From the NCBI GenBank assembly GCA_002077065.1, contig NAJO01000003.1, positions 806,001 to 870,000 on the forward strand: 64,000 nucleotides of DNA. The letters run 5' to 3'. Source of the stretch: Cryoendolithus antarcticus (Eukaryota > Ascomycota > Dothideomycetes > Cladosporiales > Cladosporiaceae). A program made the translations under genes and the position numbers. Under the pieces are notes generated by a model. The model saw only the letters and a program-made list of their open reading frames with translations, was not told where the DNA came from and made no database searches. This document shows, one piece after another, positions 44,494 to 55,446 of this stretch (its first letter is position 1; every line of letters begins with the position of its first letter).

Positions 44494-45157
44494 ATTCGCT
44501 TTGTGAACATCAGCGTATATCACAACATTCGATACCATAGTCGATACCAGCTACTAAAGCAGCATTTGCCCAAGGTCGATGTGTGGTAGCTATGGAGAGT
44601 AGTGTATCAAGTCGCAGCTCGGCAGCTGCGGGTGGGAAGCCAAACACTTTGGCCAGCAATGTCATGGCCATCTGGAGTACTTCGGGGCCGGGTTACCTAC
44701 TGCTGGCCTGGACTTAAGTCACTTTGGCTACGTGCGTAAATGGGAAGCTGTTACAAAGCCGAGGTGCTGGAGTTGTGGGGAGAGCTATGAATGTTTACGA
44801 ATCAAGAGCTATGTCCGACTGCCAAATGAGAGATTGTGTGAGTCGAACGCGAACGGACCGCTAGTATACTGTTCACCTCGAGCAGGAGTCATCGACACCG
44901 CATAACGAAGCGACACTGAGGTGCAGTGGAAGACAGTGGAGACTTACTGGGCTTGGCGAGGAGTAATCGTCCCCTCGACATTGAGATCTCGCGTGGTCAG
45001 CTACCTGCACGTTCCAGCATTATACACAGAGCTATCGATATCGTCCAGCCAGTATTCGTACGGACAGGTCAGTTATGCTGCCCAGTGCTTCCGGTGTGAC
45101 TCGTTGACCATCAGTGTCAACACGCATGTGCGCCGCGCACATGTAGACCTCAAACTC
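44494..45157. other. Intergenic, 0.66 kb, no supported gene
   Basis: This is upstream of the epoxide hydrolase and the 3' flank of Pds5. A plus-strand frame from 44921 runs into the antisense of Pds5 and has no motif. I reject it. Confidence 0.5.
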
Positions 45158-48100
45158 TCACGCCTCTATTTCACTCAGTGGATCGGACATCTCCTCGTCA
45201 CTGACAGGAACATCCTTGATATCTTTCTCCTTCCTTGCCTTCCCTACAGCACCTCGTCTAGGCAGCTTGCGCGTAGCTGCTGCTGCCGGTGCCTTGGCTT
45301 TGGGTTTCGACTTCTCAGCGGGCTTCGTAATCGGCGCTGGATCACTGGTAGGTGGAGTAGAAGACTCGTTCTCCTTGTTCTCATCGGCATACTCGTCCCA
45401 TCTCTCCGCACCCTCCTCTGCCTCCGAGTCGCTTTCTTCGGCGTAGTTGGTCGCGTGTGATTGGCGCGTGCTTTTCCGTCGCTCACTGCTGTGCAGTACG
45501 GTCGGGGCTCGCTTCTTGGGCGTCTTCGCTGCCTTGGGCTTAGACGATTTCTTCGAAGTGGCATGGCTCGACGTGGTCTTTGCTTTCTTTGCAGCTGGCT
45601 TGGAAGATCCGTCGCCCTCTTGCCGTTCCGCCTTGTGCTTCTTCCGTGGCTTAAGACTGGCCTTGACTAGATCGTCCAGCTCTTCAGCCAGCTCCTGTGG
45701 CAAGTATCGCCGTTCTGAGATCTCTTGCGCCGACTCGTGACTCGGCAGCTGGATGAACGGACCTCGAGGCAGGTTGTCTTTGCCAGAGAAGAGCTGCAAG
45801 TTCCAGCCCTTCTCTTCTGCGAACTTGCGAATGATCGCCTCGGCTAGCTCAGATAGTACGTACAGTCGCTCACTTTGGGCAGGGTTGATGCCATCCTGCA
45901 CTGACTTCAGCCTTTGCGCGAGGTGATGTATATGCGGCAGGTTCTCGACAGTCGCGACGTTCTTGAGGTAGAACAGTATGTATTCGACGTTGTCAGCGAG
46001 CTCTTCTGGCTTCATGGAGAAGTCAAGGTGATGGGCAAGAAGGCTTAAGAAGCGTGCAAATGTGGTACGCATGGCGCGGCTGTTGAGCTTCTCGAGCGTA
46101 TTGCCTCGCGCCTTGGCCCACTTCGCAACTGCATCCTTCGCAGTCTTACTGGGCTCGAACGCGTACATGAAGATAAGAGCGTTGAAGCGAGGCTGAAGCT
46201 TGCCAGCAACCAAGTACTTCTGAATAGCCTTGGCGAAACCATTGCGGACTTCTGGACGCGGGTCTTGTACCACGGTTGTGAGTCTGTTGAAGTCGATGTC
46301 CGAAAACAGCGCATCTAGCGCAGGGTGGCAGCAAAGCTTGACGATCTGGACCGCTGCAGACAAGCGAAGCTTGGCTTTGTGGCTGTTGGGCGTGCTGATC
46401 GTAGTCGGAGTCTGCGAGAGCTCGCCCTCTTTCTGAATGATCGTGTTCAGCAGCTTGTACACAGGAATCGCGCGAGTCTCCAATGCCGACTTCGCGTCTT
46501 CACTCATATCACCGTGCACCTGTCCGCGGACGTTGTTGACCAGTATCGTGAGCGCCAAGAGCTTCGCCGACAACTCCCTGTCAGGCTCGTCAGTCCAGTC
46601 AGAGTCGACCTCTTCCGCTGTGGTCCGGATCTCTCTCAGAATCTTGCCGACAGCTGTATCGGTAACAGTCTCTTGCATGGCCGTGTCCAGCTCGGCATTG
46701 GAGAGGAGAACGACCTGGCTCAATGAAGCCAATCTTGCCAGGAACCCATGCGACCCATAGGTGAAGTCTTTCAGGCACTTCTCCAATATCTCCTCGGTAT
46801 ACATCTCCTTCTTGTCATCTGACGCAAGCATCACTCGAACCGCATGCTTAGCCGCTTTCGGTGGCGAGCCATACAGCGTATACGCACTCAACGCCCTGTA
46901 CAGCTCGCGGTCATTCGGCATAGCTGATGCATCGTGCTGTACGAAGTCTGATATGGCCTTGAGTACATGCGTAGCAGATGGGTCATTTGGCGTAGCTTCC
47001 GTCGGGACATTTTGTTTAAGCATCTCGCAGTACTCTTTAATGTGAAGCTCGAAGACTTTGGGTGCCGTATTGGACAGATCCTTGATGACTTTCGTAGCTG
47101 CTTCACCTAATCCTTTATCGTCTGTGCGAGCGAACGCTAGCATTGCAGGAACGTGTGTGCGATTGTAGAGTAACATCGAGAACATGTCCAGCAAGACTTC
47201 CATGGTTGATAGGGTGCTGGGCAGCGGTGAGGGCGACTCCTCCATCTTCTTCCTGAACTCCTTCATTGCCTTGCATACCTTGCGGTAATCGCTGACTGCA
47301 TCACAGCAAAAGCGGATCAGCTGATTGCCACGGCGATGATTATGCTTGAGGTAAATCCTGAGATGCTCCTTTGCAACGTTGGAATCGGTAGTCATCTTAG
47401 TCAAAGAAGTAACGATCGCATCGATCTGAGCCTTGGTCTTCTCATCGGTGCTCGAGTCGTCGCTGCTGTGTGAAGCCTCAGACAACCTGAGGAGGGCGCA
47501 CAGCTGAGCAGCACCCTGGCATTGAAGTCGCTGGAGATTGAAGAAGGCTGCAGTCGCTCGATCGTCGAGACATCGCACAAAGACGAGGATGCGCTCGACT
47601 CGGAGCGCGCTCACGTCTGCAGCTGGGACGCCGCCGAGCTGACTGTCAACGACGACGCCTGTACCAGCCACTGTATCGTACGTGGCAGTCATCATTGGAT
47701 AGGCCGTTGGGACCAATGACTTGTGGAGAACCTCAAGTATAGATGCGTTGATCTGCGGGTTGTTGACGTAGACTGCGTTCACTATCTCGCTTGGGATGGC
47801 TGCGAACAGATTGGACATCTGTTCACTACCTTTGCCAATCGCACCAGAAGCAACGCCCCAAATGTCTGCCAGAAGCTCGATCGCTGCCACTCGCACCGGG
47901 GGTTTTGGGTCCTTGATTCGATCGGCAATCTGGCGCAAGATTGAGCCCTGCGCCGCAACACCTCCCAGCTTGCCAACCTTATGGGCGATGGTGTCGAAAT
48001 CAAACATTGCGATGGCTTCAATCACTGCCAATCGGACCTTTTCATCGGTATCGACTAGCATTCCATTGAGCAAACGGAGTAAGCGCATCTCTTGGTCGGT

Positions 48101-49540
48101 GTCGAGACCAATGCCTCCGGCTGAAGTCAGCAGGATCCTAGCTGCTGCTACAGCCCATGCGCATCGAACGACGGCAGCCTTGTCGTTGTGTCTGCTGACA
48201 AACTCGAGGTAGCAGTCGCCATAAGTGGATGAGAAGGCGTGCGGGGCAATCGGCTTGTGGATGGCGCTTTGGCTCGCTGGCGGAATGTTGGAACGATCTA
48301 AGCTGTGTGAGGGGTATGCCGCCGGTGCCAGAGGTACTGGAGGTGCAGGTCCAGCTGCTCCAATACCTGCGACCATGTCGCCAACGGTCTGCACGGCCAT
48401 GGCGCGTAATCTCACATTCTCGGCCTTCATCTGTGGCTCCAGCTGAGGTACAACCGTCTCCACGACCTCACTCGCAGCCCTCCAGAGCTCGCGCAGTAGC
48501 CGATGAGCTCGCTCGGCATTGTCAAAGTCGACTTCAGCAGGCGGAGTAAGCATTCCGTCATCGGACTCGTCTTCGCTCTCCGCGTGTGTCCGCTTGCGGC
48601 CTCGCATCTTGCTGCCACCATGCTTTGCTGGCTCCTCTGAGACTTCAGAAGCACTTAGTAGCACTGCACTGAAATACTGACCGATTGCGCCCTTCATCTC
48701 GCTTGCGCAGCCGCTGCATACTGAGCGTGCCATATTGTAAGCGGGAGATATGTTGGCCAGATCTCGAATGTCTCGCTTGCCAGCTTGCGCTAATGTGGCC
48801 GGATCAGCTCTGAGGAATTGCGCCAAGATGATCTCTACGACACCCGAGGGTAGCTTCTCGCATTCTTGCACAAGAGTTACCAGCACATTCGTCATGTGGT
48901 ACTCCACTGCCTTGGGAATGTTCTCGCCGGTGGCACCTTTCATGTTACCAGAGAGCACGTCGAAGCAATTCGCGAACAGCTTAACTATCAGAGCATCTTC
49001 ACCGGGGATGTCGGCCAGCAGGGCAATGCTTCGGACTGCAGACAACGACTCGAGAGCAGCAAGATGCTGCTGCTGATATGGATCCGAAGGACTTGCAAGA
49101 GCAGGAAGCACAGTCGTAACGAACAGGGTGAAGATCTCCTTAAGCTGCTTGGGGTTGAAGGGTGCGTTGGGCGCAAGCAAGCGGAATGTCTGTACGATGC
49201 AAGCCAGTGCATATGCTCGAACACCCTTGTCTTTGTGCATAAGAAGCATCGAGCTCGTTAATTCCGTTGCCTTCGGTATGAGCTGGTCGCGAGCTGCGTC
49301 CTCCTCGCCGAATTGCTCCAGTGAGGCCATCTCGTCGTATAGTTTCTTCAGCCGGCGCAGAAGGTCGGCCACCGGTATCGCACCTCGTCCAGCTTTCCAT
49401 GTGAGCGGCTCGTCGAATTGCAATGCTTGCTCAGGCTCGGCATCGTTCGCCTTTTCGAATTCTCCATCTTGATGCTGATCCGGGTCCTCTTCTTGCGCCG
49501 GCTCCGGATTTCGTGCGCGCTTCCTTGTTAGGCGCGCCAT
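45158..49540 (-). CDS. PDS5: Sister chromatid cohesion protein Pds5
   Basis: Single exon, 1460 residues. Pds5 binds cohesin at the Scc1 kleisin and controls loading, release (with Wapl) and acetylation-dependent cohesion. After a basic/acidic leader (RLTRKRARNPEPAQ) the protein is helical HEAT repeats for about 1200 residues. Family blocks include DKGVRAYALACIVQTFRLLA, APFNPKQLKEIFTLFVTT, GATGENIPKAVEYHMTNVLV, QECEKLPSGVVEIILAQFLR and YNMARSVCSGC. Further on are VAAIELLADIWGVA and VRNGFAKAIQKYLVAGKLQP. The last 200 residues are disordered, with Lys/Ala/Pro stretches (KPRKKHKAERQEG, PAAKKAKTTSSH) that should carry nuclear localisation and DNA-binding signals. Length matches fungal Pds5 (about 1200-1500). 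It diverges from the beta-ketoacyl synthase. Confidence 0.93.
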   Translation of the reverse strand: MARLTRKRARNPEPAQEEDPDQHQDGEFEKANDAEPEQALQFDEPLTWKAGRGAIPVADLLRRLKKLYDEMASLEQFGEEDAARDQLIPKATELTSSMLLMHKDKGVRAYALACIVQTFRLLAPNAPFNPKQLKEIFTLFVTTVLPALASPSDPYQQQHLAALESLSAVRSIALLADIPGEDALIVKLFANCFDVLSGNMKGATGENIPKAVEYHMTNVLVTLVQECEKLPSGVVEIILAQFLRADPATLAQAGKRDIRDLANISPAYNMARSVCSGCASEMKGAIGQYFSAVLLSASEVSEEPAKHGGSKMRGRKRTHAESEDESDDGMLTPPAEVDFDNAERAHRLLRELWRAASEVVETVVPQLEPQMKAENVRLRAMAVQTVGDMVAGIGAAGPAPPVPLAPAAYPSHSLDRSNIPPASQSAIHKPIAPHAFSSTYGDCYLEFVSRHNDKAAVVRCAWAVAAARILLTSAGGIGLDTDQEMRLLRLLNGMLVDTDEKVRLAVIEAIAMFDFDTIAHKVGKLGGVAAQGSILRQIADRIKDPKPPVRVAAIELLADIWGVASGAIGKGSEQMSNLFAAIPSEIVNAVYVNNPQINASILEVLHKSLVPTAYPMMTATYDTVAGTGVVVDSQLGGVPAADVSALRVERILVFVRCLDDRATAAFFNLQRLQCQGAAQLCALLRLSEASHSSDDSSTDEKTKAQIDAIVTSLTKMTTDSNVAKEHLRIYLKHNHRRGNQLIRFCCDAVSDYRKVCKAMKEFRKKMEESPSPLPSTLSTMEVLLDMFSMLLYNRTHVPAMLAFARTDDKGLGEAATKVIKDLSNTAPKVFELHIKEYCEMLKQNVPTEATPNDPSATHVLKAISDFVQHDASAMPNDRELYRALSAYTLYGSPPKAAKHAVRVMLASDDKKEMYTEEILEKCLKDFTYGSHGFLARLASLSQVVLLSNAELDTAMQETVTDTAVGKILREIRTTAEEVDSDWTDEPDRELSAKLLALTILVNNVRGQVHGDMSEDAKSALETRAIPVYKLLNTIIQKEGELSQTPTTISTPNSHKAKLRLSAAVQIVKLCCHPALDALFSDIDFNRLTTVVQDPRPEVRNGFAKAIQKYLVAGKLQPRFNALIFMYAFEPSKTAKDAVAKWAKARGNTLEKLNSRAMRTTFARFLSLLAHHLDFSMKPEELADNVEYILFYLKNVATVENLPHIHHLAQRLKSVQDGINPAQSERLYVLSELAEAIIRKFAEEKGWNLQLFSGKDNLPRGPFIQLPSHESAQEISERRYLPQELAEELDDLVKASLKPRKKHKAERQEGDGSSKPAAKKAKTTSSHATSKKSSKPKAAKTPKKRAPTVLHSSERRKSTRQSHATNYAEESDSEAEEGAERWDEYADENKENESSTPPTSDPAPITKPAEKSKPKAKAPAAAATRKLPRRGAVGKARKEKDIKDVPVSDEEMSDPLSEIEA

Positions 49541-49865
49541 GGTGTGCTTGGTAGAGAAGCTATGTCAGAGCTCCTTCACGCTCCAGAAACTGTCGTGACA
49601 CGCCGTATAATGTCATGAGGATGACCTGTCGTATTCCGAACACCAGTGAATCGCGATCTCGAGGTGACGTGAAGCGCCAAATTGACTTCACCAGAGTGAC
49701 GCGCTGAGTCGCGTGAGAGATCGCTCGATCGGGATATCTTAGCCGACGTCCATCAAAATTCCTTGGAGGCCATACGAACATGAGTATATCATCTACGGGA
49801 GTGGGACGTTCCAGTTATTTTGCACAATCGGGCGTCCGAGATAGGGCTGCGTAGTAGAATATGCA
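49541..49865. promoter_or_regulatory. Divergent promoter region Pds5 / beta-ketoacyl synthase
   Basis: A 325-bp spacer between two start codons. No TATA box or gene was recognised. Confidence 0.45.
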
Positions 49866-51258
49866 ATGCGACGGGTAGTCGTCACTGGACTCGGTGCTGT
49901 AACACCTCTGGCAGCTGGAGTCAAGCAAACATGGGCCAAGCTCATCGATTCGCAGAGTGGCATTGTCTCAACTACATCACGGGGACCTGCATTCGACGCT
50001 TTGCCAAGCCGAGTCGCTGGACTAGTTCCGCAGGGGAGCCGCGACCATGGCAAATGGCAAGCCAAAGATTGGCTGCCTGCTAGCGAAGAACGCCAGATGG
50101 CCCTATTTGCTCAGTACGCGATAGCGTCCGCCCAGGAGGCGTTGAACGACGCAGGCTGGCGACCGACTCGCGAAGAGGACCTCGAAGCTACGGGCGTCAC
50201 CATCGGATCTGGGATAGGTAATCTCGACGAAGCTTACAACACGTCCATCGCGTTTCACGAGGGTGGCTATCGGAAAGTCTCGCCTCTGTTTGTACCACGG
50301 CTCCTCATCAATCTCGCTGCAGGCCATATCTCCATACGCCATGGCTTCAAGGGACCGAATCATGCTGCTACGACTGCCTGCACCACCGGCTTGCACGCGA
50401 TTGGGGATGCTTCACGAATGATCGCTTTTGGAGATGCCGATGTTATGGTTGCTGGTGGTGCTGAATCTTGCATCCACCCTCTGGCGATCGCAGGCTTCGC
50501 GCGAGCTTGTAGTCTTGCTACTGACTGGAATGGTGACGCTTCACAGTCGTCGCGTCCCTTTGACCAAGACCGTGCTGGCTTCGTGATTGGCGAAGGTGCA
50601 GGCGTGATTGTACTTGAGGTGCGATCGTCCAACAGCTCACTGGGAGAGCAGTGCTAATAGTCCCAGGAACTCGAGCATGCCAAAGATCGTCGCGCTCACA
50701 TATATGCTGAGGTCAGAGGCTATGGTCTCTCGTCCGACGCTCACCACATGACGCAGCCTCGCGCCGATGGCAACGGTCCATATCTCGCGATGAGACAAGC
50801 TCTGCGCCATGCGCAAATCGAGCCTCGCAAGGTGGATTATGTCAACGCTCACGCTACGTCCACACCACTGGGCGATGCTGCCGAGAACCATGCGATCAAG
50901 CGAATGCTTCTTGGAGATCATGGCAAATCAGACGCATCGCAGATCAATGTCAGCAGCACCAAGGGCGCAGTCGGTCATCTTCTGGGTGCTGCAGGTGCCG
51001 TGGAAGCTATCTTCACGATACTAGCAATCGAGCACGTAAGTGCAAACCCAGTGAACCAGCCCGGATGGCGATGCTGACCAGCCACAGAATATAATGCCGC
51101 CTACGCTGAACCTCAATAACCCAGGTACACCATCGAGCGACTTCAATTGCAATTATGTAGCCAAGGTGTCTCAGGAGCAAATGGTCGATGTTGCACTGAC
51201 CAATAGCTTTGGCTTTGGTGGCACGAACGCCAGCTTGTGCTTCGCCAAGTATGGATGA
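49866..51258 (+). CDS. CEM1: Mitochondrial 3-oxoacyl-[acyl-carrier-protein] synthase
   Basis: Exons are join(49866..50618,50667..51035,51088..51258), 430 residues; introns are 48 and 52 bp. This condensing enzyme adds malonyl-ACP carbon in mitochondrial type II fatty-acid synthesis, which supplies octanoate for lipoic acid. It begins MRRVVVTGLGAVTPLAAG, like yeast Cem1, with almost no separate presequence. The catalytic triad is C172 in ATTACTTGLHAIGD, H313 in NAHATSTPLGD and H355 in STKGAVGHLLGAAGAVE (with K350). The closing FGFGGTNASLCF loop is also present. Length and motif spacing match the KAS II/FabF family. An alternative upstream Met out of frame at 49861 is not used. Confidence 0.94.
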
Positions 51259-51511
51259 GGGTATCTTTCCGGATTTGTGCACTCTCTGCATCATCTTGAT
51301 ATGGGAGCTTGCGATCTCAGTAAATTTGCTCATGCGCAATCCATTGATGGCAAGCTGCACTGACTGTGGGTCACCCGGAGATACCCCACCTTACACAAGC
51401 AAAACGACCAATTCACGATGCTGATCGACTATATGTCACTTGGGCCGGACGTGAGCTCTACAACGTCCAGATCTCACTCTCTCGCTGGCTTGCAGGAGCC
51501 AGTCAGCCAGC

Positions 51512-52810
51512 ATGGACGACAATGAACCGGGCACATTCGCCAAGCGAGTACGCAGGAAAGCCGGAGATTATCACGACAAGATCCCCTTCCTGCGCAAGCT
51601 CCCAGGACCAGCCTTAGCAATCATACTGTTCCTTGCCCTCGTCAACATCCTCGTCTGGGTCGCGTGCGGCATAGTCCTCCACTTTCATCCCTCTCTCGTC
51701 TCAACAGCGGTTCTAGCCTACACGCTCGGACTCCGCCATGCCCTTGACGCGGATCACATCTCTGCCATTGATCTTATGACAAGACGACTCATCGCTTCCG
51801 GCCAAAGACCAGTCACAGTAGGCACGTTCTTTTCGCTCGGCCATAGCACGATCGTGGTGGTCACTTCCATCGTCGTAGCTGCCAGTTCGGCGGCGATCAG
51901 CGACCGCTTCGGTGCTTTCTCAAGTATTGGTGGGATCATTGGCTCATCCATCAGCGCTGCGTTTCTCATCTTACTCGGCGTCATGAACAGTTGGATCCTA
52001 TACAAATTCTACAAGGCTCTTCGCGCGGCTATCGCTGCACCGGCAGGCTACAGCGACTCTCTGGAAGCCAGCAACGTCTTCACGGGAGGTGGATGTATGT
52101 TCAGTATCCTGAAGAAGCTCTTCCGTTTGATCGACCGACCCTGGAAGATGTACCCGCTCGGCGTGCTTTTCGGACTAGGCTTCGATACTTCATCCGAAGT
52201 AGCCCTGCTCGGTATCTCGTCCATCCAAGCTGCGAAGGGAACTTCGATATGGCTTATCTTGATCTTCCCCGTTTTGTTTACTGCAGGAATGTGCTTGCTG
52301 GATACGTTCGACGGCGCGGCGATGATGAGTCTATACACTTCCGCTCGCTTAGCCAAGGATGCGATAGCGGTGCTATACTATCAGTCCGTGCTCACTGCTG
52401 TCACTGTGGCTGTAGCCCTCGTCATTGGGATACTGCAGCTGCTGACTATGGTCCACAACGTGCGACCGGAATTCTCAGGTCGCTTCTGGCACGGCGTCGA
52501 TGTGGCCGGTGAGAATTACGATATCATTGGTGGGAGTATATGTGGGTCATTCGTGGTGTTCGGAGCTCTGGCATTCGTGCTGTATAAGCCCTGGCGACGG
52601 AGAGTGGATAGATGGCGGACTGCGCAGGGACTGGATCGGGTTGAGGAGCTCGAGTCATTGAGCCTCGATGGCGAGGATGCTGATGAGATCAGAGACGCCG
52701 AGATCACGCAGCTCCGCGAGGAGCATGCCCGCAGTCAAACGCATGCGAAAGATGCGAAGGACGAAGCGAACCTCACCGTCAAAGGGATCAACAGTGACAG
52801 TAACCCATAG
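51512..52810 (+). CDS. High-affinity nickel/cobalt permease (NiCoT family)
   Basis: Single exon, 432 residues. It resembles S. pombe Nic1 and bacterial NixA/HoxN and should import Ni2+ and/or Co2+ at the plasma membrane, mainly to supply urease. The signature RHALDADHISAID (His76, Asp79, His82 region) in helix II is the metal-selectivity motif HX4DH. Other family blocks are GTFFSLGHSTIVV near 104-116, LGFDTSSEVALL and FTAGMCLLDTFDG. About eight hydrophobic helices can be counted. A cytosolic loop lies around 165-195 and the C-terminal 65 residues are acidic. The start gives DDNEPGTFAKRVRRKAG, a normal cytosolic leader. It lies 253 bp after the beta-ketoacyl synthase, on the same strand. Confidence 0.93.
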   Translation: MDDNEPGTFAKRVRRKAGDYHDKIPFLRKLPGPALAIILFLALVNILVWVACGIVLHFHPSLVSTAVLAYTLGLRHALDADHISAIDLMTRRLIASGQRPVTVGTFFSLGHSTIVVVTSIVVAASSAAISDRFGAFSSIGGIIGSSISAAFLILLGVMNSWILYKFYKALRAAIAAPAGYSDSLEASNVFTGGGCMFSILKKLFRLIDRPWKMYPLGVLFGLGFDTSSEVALLGISSIQAAKGTSIWLILIFPVLFTAGMCLLDTFDGAAMMSLYTSARLAKDAIAVLYYQSVLTAVTVAVALVIGILQLLTMVHNVRPEFSGRFWHGVDVAGENYDIIGGSICGSFVVFGALAFVLYKPWRRRVDRWRTAQGLDRVEELESLSLDGEDADEIRDAEITQLREEHARSQTHAKDAKDEANLTVKGINSDSNP

Positions 52811-53053
52811 AGTGGACTAGTATGCTCTACCATACCATGACTTCAGTGAAGCCTGTCAACCGTACCTTGTAGTATGGACTTCGATTGATCGATGATACTG
52901 ATGTTCTGGATTTTATCGCGTCTCAACCCACTATCCTGAGCAGGGAGTCCTCCGATGCATGCACCTATGTCCTTCCCAATGGTCCAACCCAACGCCGAGT
53001 AAGCACTTTTCCGCCAGAACGTGCACCCAAGTCCCGTCACCCTGTGTACGACA

Positions 53054-54156
53054 TCAAGGCACACCTCTCGCCGCAGCGCTGTTCGATAGTTGCTCGAGAC
53101 TGCCTACTGCGGTAGTAGCGTTCCAGCCGCTCGGTCTCCGCTCGCTACCTGTCTGAGGCGAATTCCTTTCCGTACCTGCGGTGTGTATACTCATGAATGT
53201 ACTCGCCTCGCTCTTGAGACTCCCGGCAGCGATAGACGCAGTCGCGAGCTTGCAAGTCACCAGGTCCATGCTCTTAGCTGTCGTGGTTGCTCTACGCGGT
53301 GGGAGGGGCCGTGTCGCTGGCGTCGATGCGATTGTACCGTAGGAACTTGCCGGTGAGTGAACGAGGGAGGGCGGTGCGTCGATTGTCGCGACCGAGGTTC
53401 GTTCATGTGCGTGTAGGTTGGGCTCAATGGTGATGTCTGCTGAGGGGAAGCCAGGAAGGTCTTGCACGCTCGGATGTTTCTCTGTGGGCGAGATCTCATC
53501 ATCCCAATACGACGTGTGGGAGGTCTGTGATGTGAGCGAGAACTCGGAGATGTTGCTTGATAGTGGGCGGACGATGGTTGGGGAGCGCTGGGGTACGATG
53601 TCGGGGAGTGGACGGTCGTTGTAGGCACGGAGCATAGGGCTTACACCGGGCGATGAGTTGATGTTGGTGTACAGAGAGGGTCGACTGTCTTTACGACGGC
53701 AGCTACGGTTGGTGTCAGTGCTGTATAACGATAGGATGATTGGGACACCTACGCTTCTGAGCAATATAGCAAATTGGGGTTTGGCGACGCGATCTGCGTA
53801 TCGCATGTAGTGCTATAACACTCGTCAGTCACAGACCCACATACAAGACTCGTTGGCAACACCAACCAGAACTGCAAGAAGCTCGCCATGTCGTCTTCCT
53901 CCTCTGCGGTATCCTTCGAGGAACTTGCTGTTGACTTTCGAGAAGGGCCAGGTGACGAAGGACGTGATGAGCTCGGCGATGAATGCTTACAGCTTGTTCG
54001 CTTTGGTAGAGGAGCTGGTCTTGATGTTCTAGCATTCGATCCAAGCTGCTTGAGGCCATTCGACGAGATTCGTGTGGGCTGCTCGCGAATTGGCATAATA
54101 GCCGCAGCTTGCACTGCCACTGCTATGCCGTCCGAGGCAAATTTGTCGATCTCCAC
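53054..54156 (-). CDS. Ecl1-type zinc-binding (life-span regulatory factor) protein
   Basis: Exons are complement(53054..53702,53753..53812,53867..54156), 332 residues; introns are 50 and 54 bp. Without splicing the gene is unrecognisable. With it the core reads MASFLQFCTTCDTQI, then LLYCSEACRRKDSRPSLYTN. That gives the C-x2-C and YCSExC cysteine pairs of the fungal Ecl1 family (PF12855), with the EEEDDMASFLQF lead-in seen in filamentous homologues. The preceding region is Ser/Pro/Lys-rich (PSRKSTASSSKD) and the long C-terminal part is disordered. S. pombe Ecl1 extends chronological life span and responds to nutrient and zinc state. The start is uncertain: ATG 54156 or the in-frame ATG at 54096. 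The 3' end assumes no further intron. Confidence 0.68.
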
Positions 54157-55446
54157 AGCGCAATATTCGATGGTGAGGGATTTGACTTCCTTGGAGCGCG
54201 ATTTCTAGATTTGTTCTGTAGCGAAAGGCAATTGCGAGACTTGTTGGAGATGTATATCCTGAAGGTACTTTCGACTACGCAATTCGTGTAAGCAAAGTCG
54301 TAATAGTTGAGGAAGCACGACATAGACTCACCTCCGATCGCGTCGAAGTCTGCGGTATGAGTCCAGCTGTGATGGCCCCACACCAGCGATTGTGCAAGAT
54401 AAGGCTGTCCCCTCACGCCACACGAGAAGAGATAAGACTTTGTTGATTCCAAGGTCTGGAAGAGAATCTAAGAAGAACAAAAGAGACGGTACCTACAATC
54501 TTACGTGTCATGAAACACTGATGCTGGTCACTATTACCTTGATGCCGCGCATGCAGCATTCGTGCTCGGTACCTGAATGGTTTGACTTCGCGCAGACGGA
54601 CTCGAAGCCGGAGCACTCGTCAGCAAGCGAATGTGAGCACGTTGTTGCGCCATTACATTTTGCGAAGCGGATGCGCCGCGATTACGCCCCACTACAGCGC
54701 TTCCGAGGAGTGTAGAGCAGATTATCTTGATGCAGTTCAGATTGCCAAGTCCGCTGCCCACTCGGGTGCGTCGGCGTGGGCCACGTCTCGCTGGCTGTTG
54801 GCTCGTGAGTGGTGGAAGGGGGACAGTGTATCGGTACGCCGCAAGGGAAGGGGTGTGACGTGAGCGGGGTTGAAGCCAATGTCAGGACGAACAATACGAC
54901 GGAAGCGCTCCCGTGGTGGATGGCGATGGAATCGATGCCGATTGCGTGCGCGTGCTATCATTGAAGAAATTCCATCGGTTTCATCCGAAACGTGGCCTTA
55001 CGTAACGCGGGCCAGGGTTCGTAGGGCTGAGACATCACGACCATGGTTATATAATGATATCTCAAGGTCGCTGGACTGGATCTCTCGTCCCCGATTGACT
55101 ATGCTCCTTGCTACGACCCCGCAGACGTGCGTTCAGCTGAATGTGACGCTGACCACAACAAGAAAATGCCCTGGGCACCGTATTCCGAGTTTCCATTATC
55201 CCACCTTCACGACCATGAACACGATGACTCTGCCATGCCTTCGCGACTCTCGTTGCTCATTCAAACAGCTCTGGTAACTACTCTCGGCGCGAGTGTGTGA
55301 AGCTGCCCAAACCATGCGCGATGAACAGCTCTAAAGTGCCATCAAATCCCGCATTGCCGGCTTCACCAGCGCCATGAAGCAGCGTGCTCTTCATCCGCAT
55401 CGCCGTCGACGTAAAGAAAGTCTTTCGAACGCCAAACATCTCTCCT
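54157..55446. other. Intergenic, about 1.3 kb, no supported gene
   Basis: This lies between the Ecl1-type gene start and the stop of the 893-residue protein. Several overlapping 70-135-codon frames occur on both strands, none with motifs or convincing splice links. No repeats or transposon ends are evident. Confidence 0.5.

Noticed and set aside
44921..45460. Plus-strand 179-codon frame
   Set aside because: Half of it is antisense to Pds5; no motif or splice partner.
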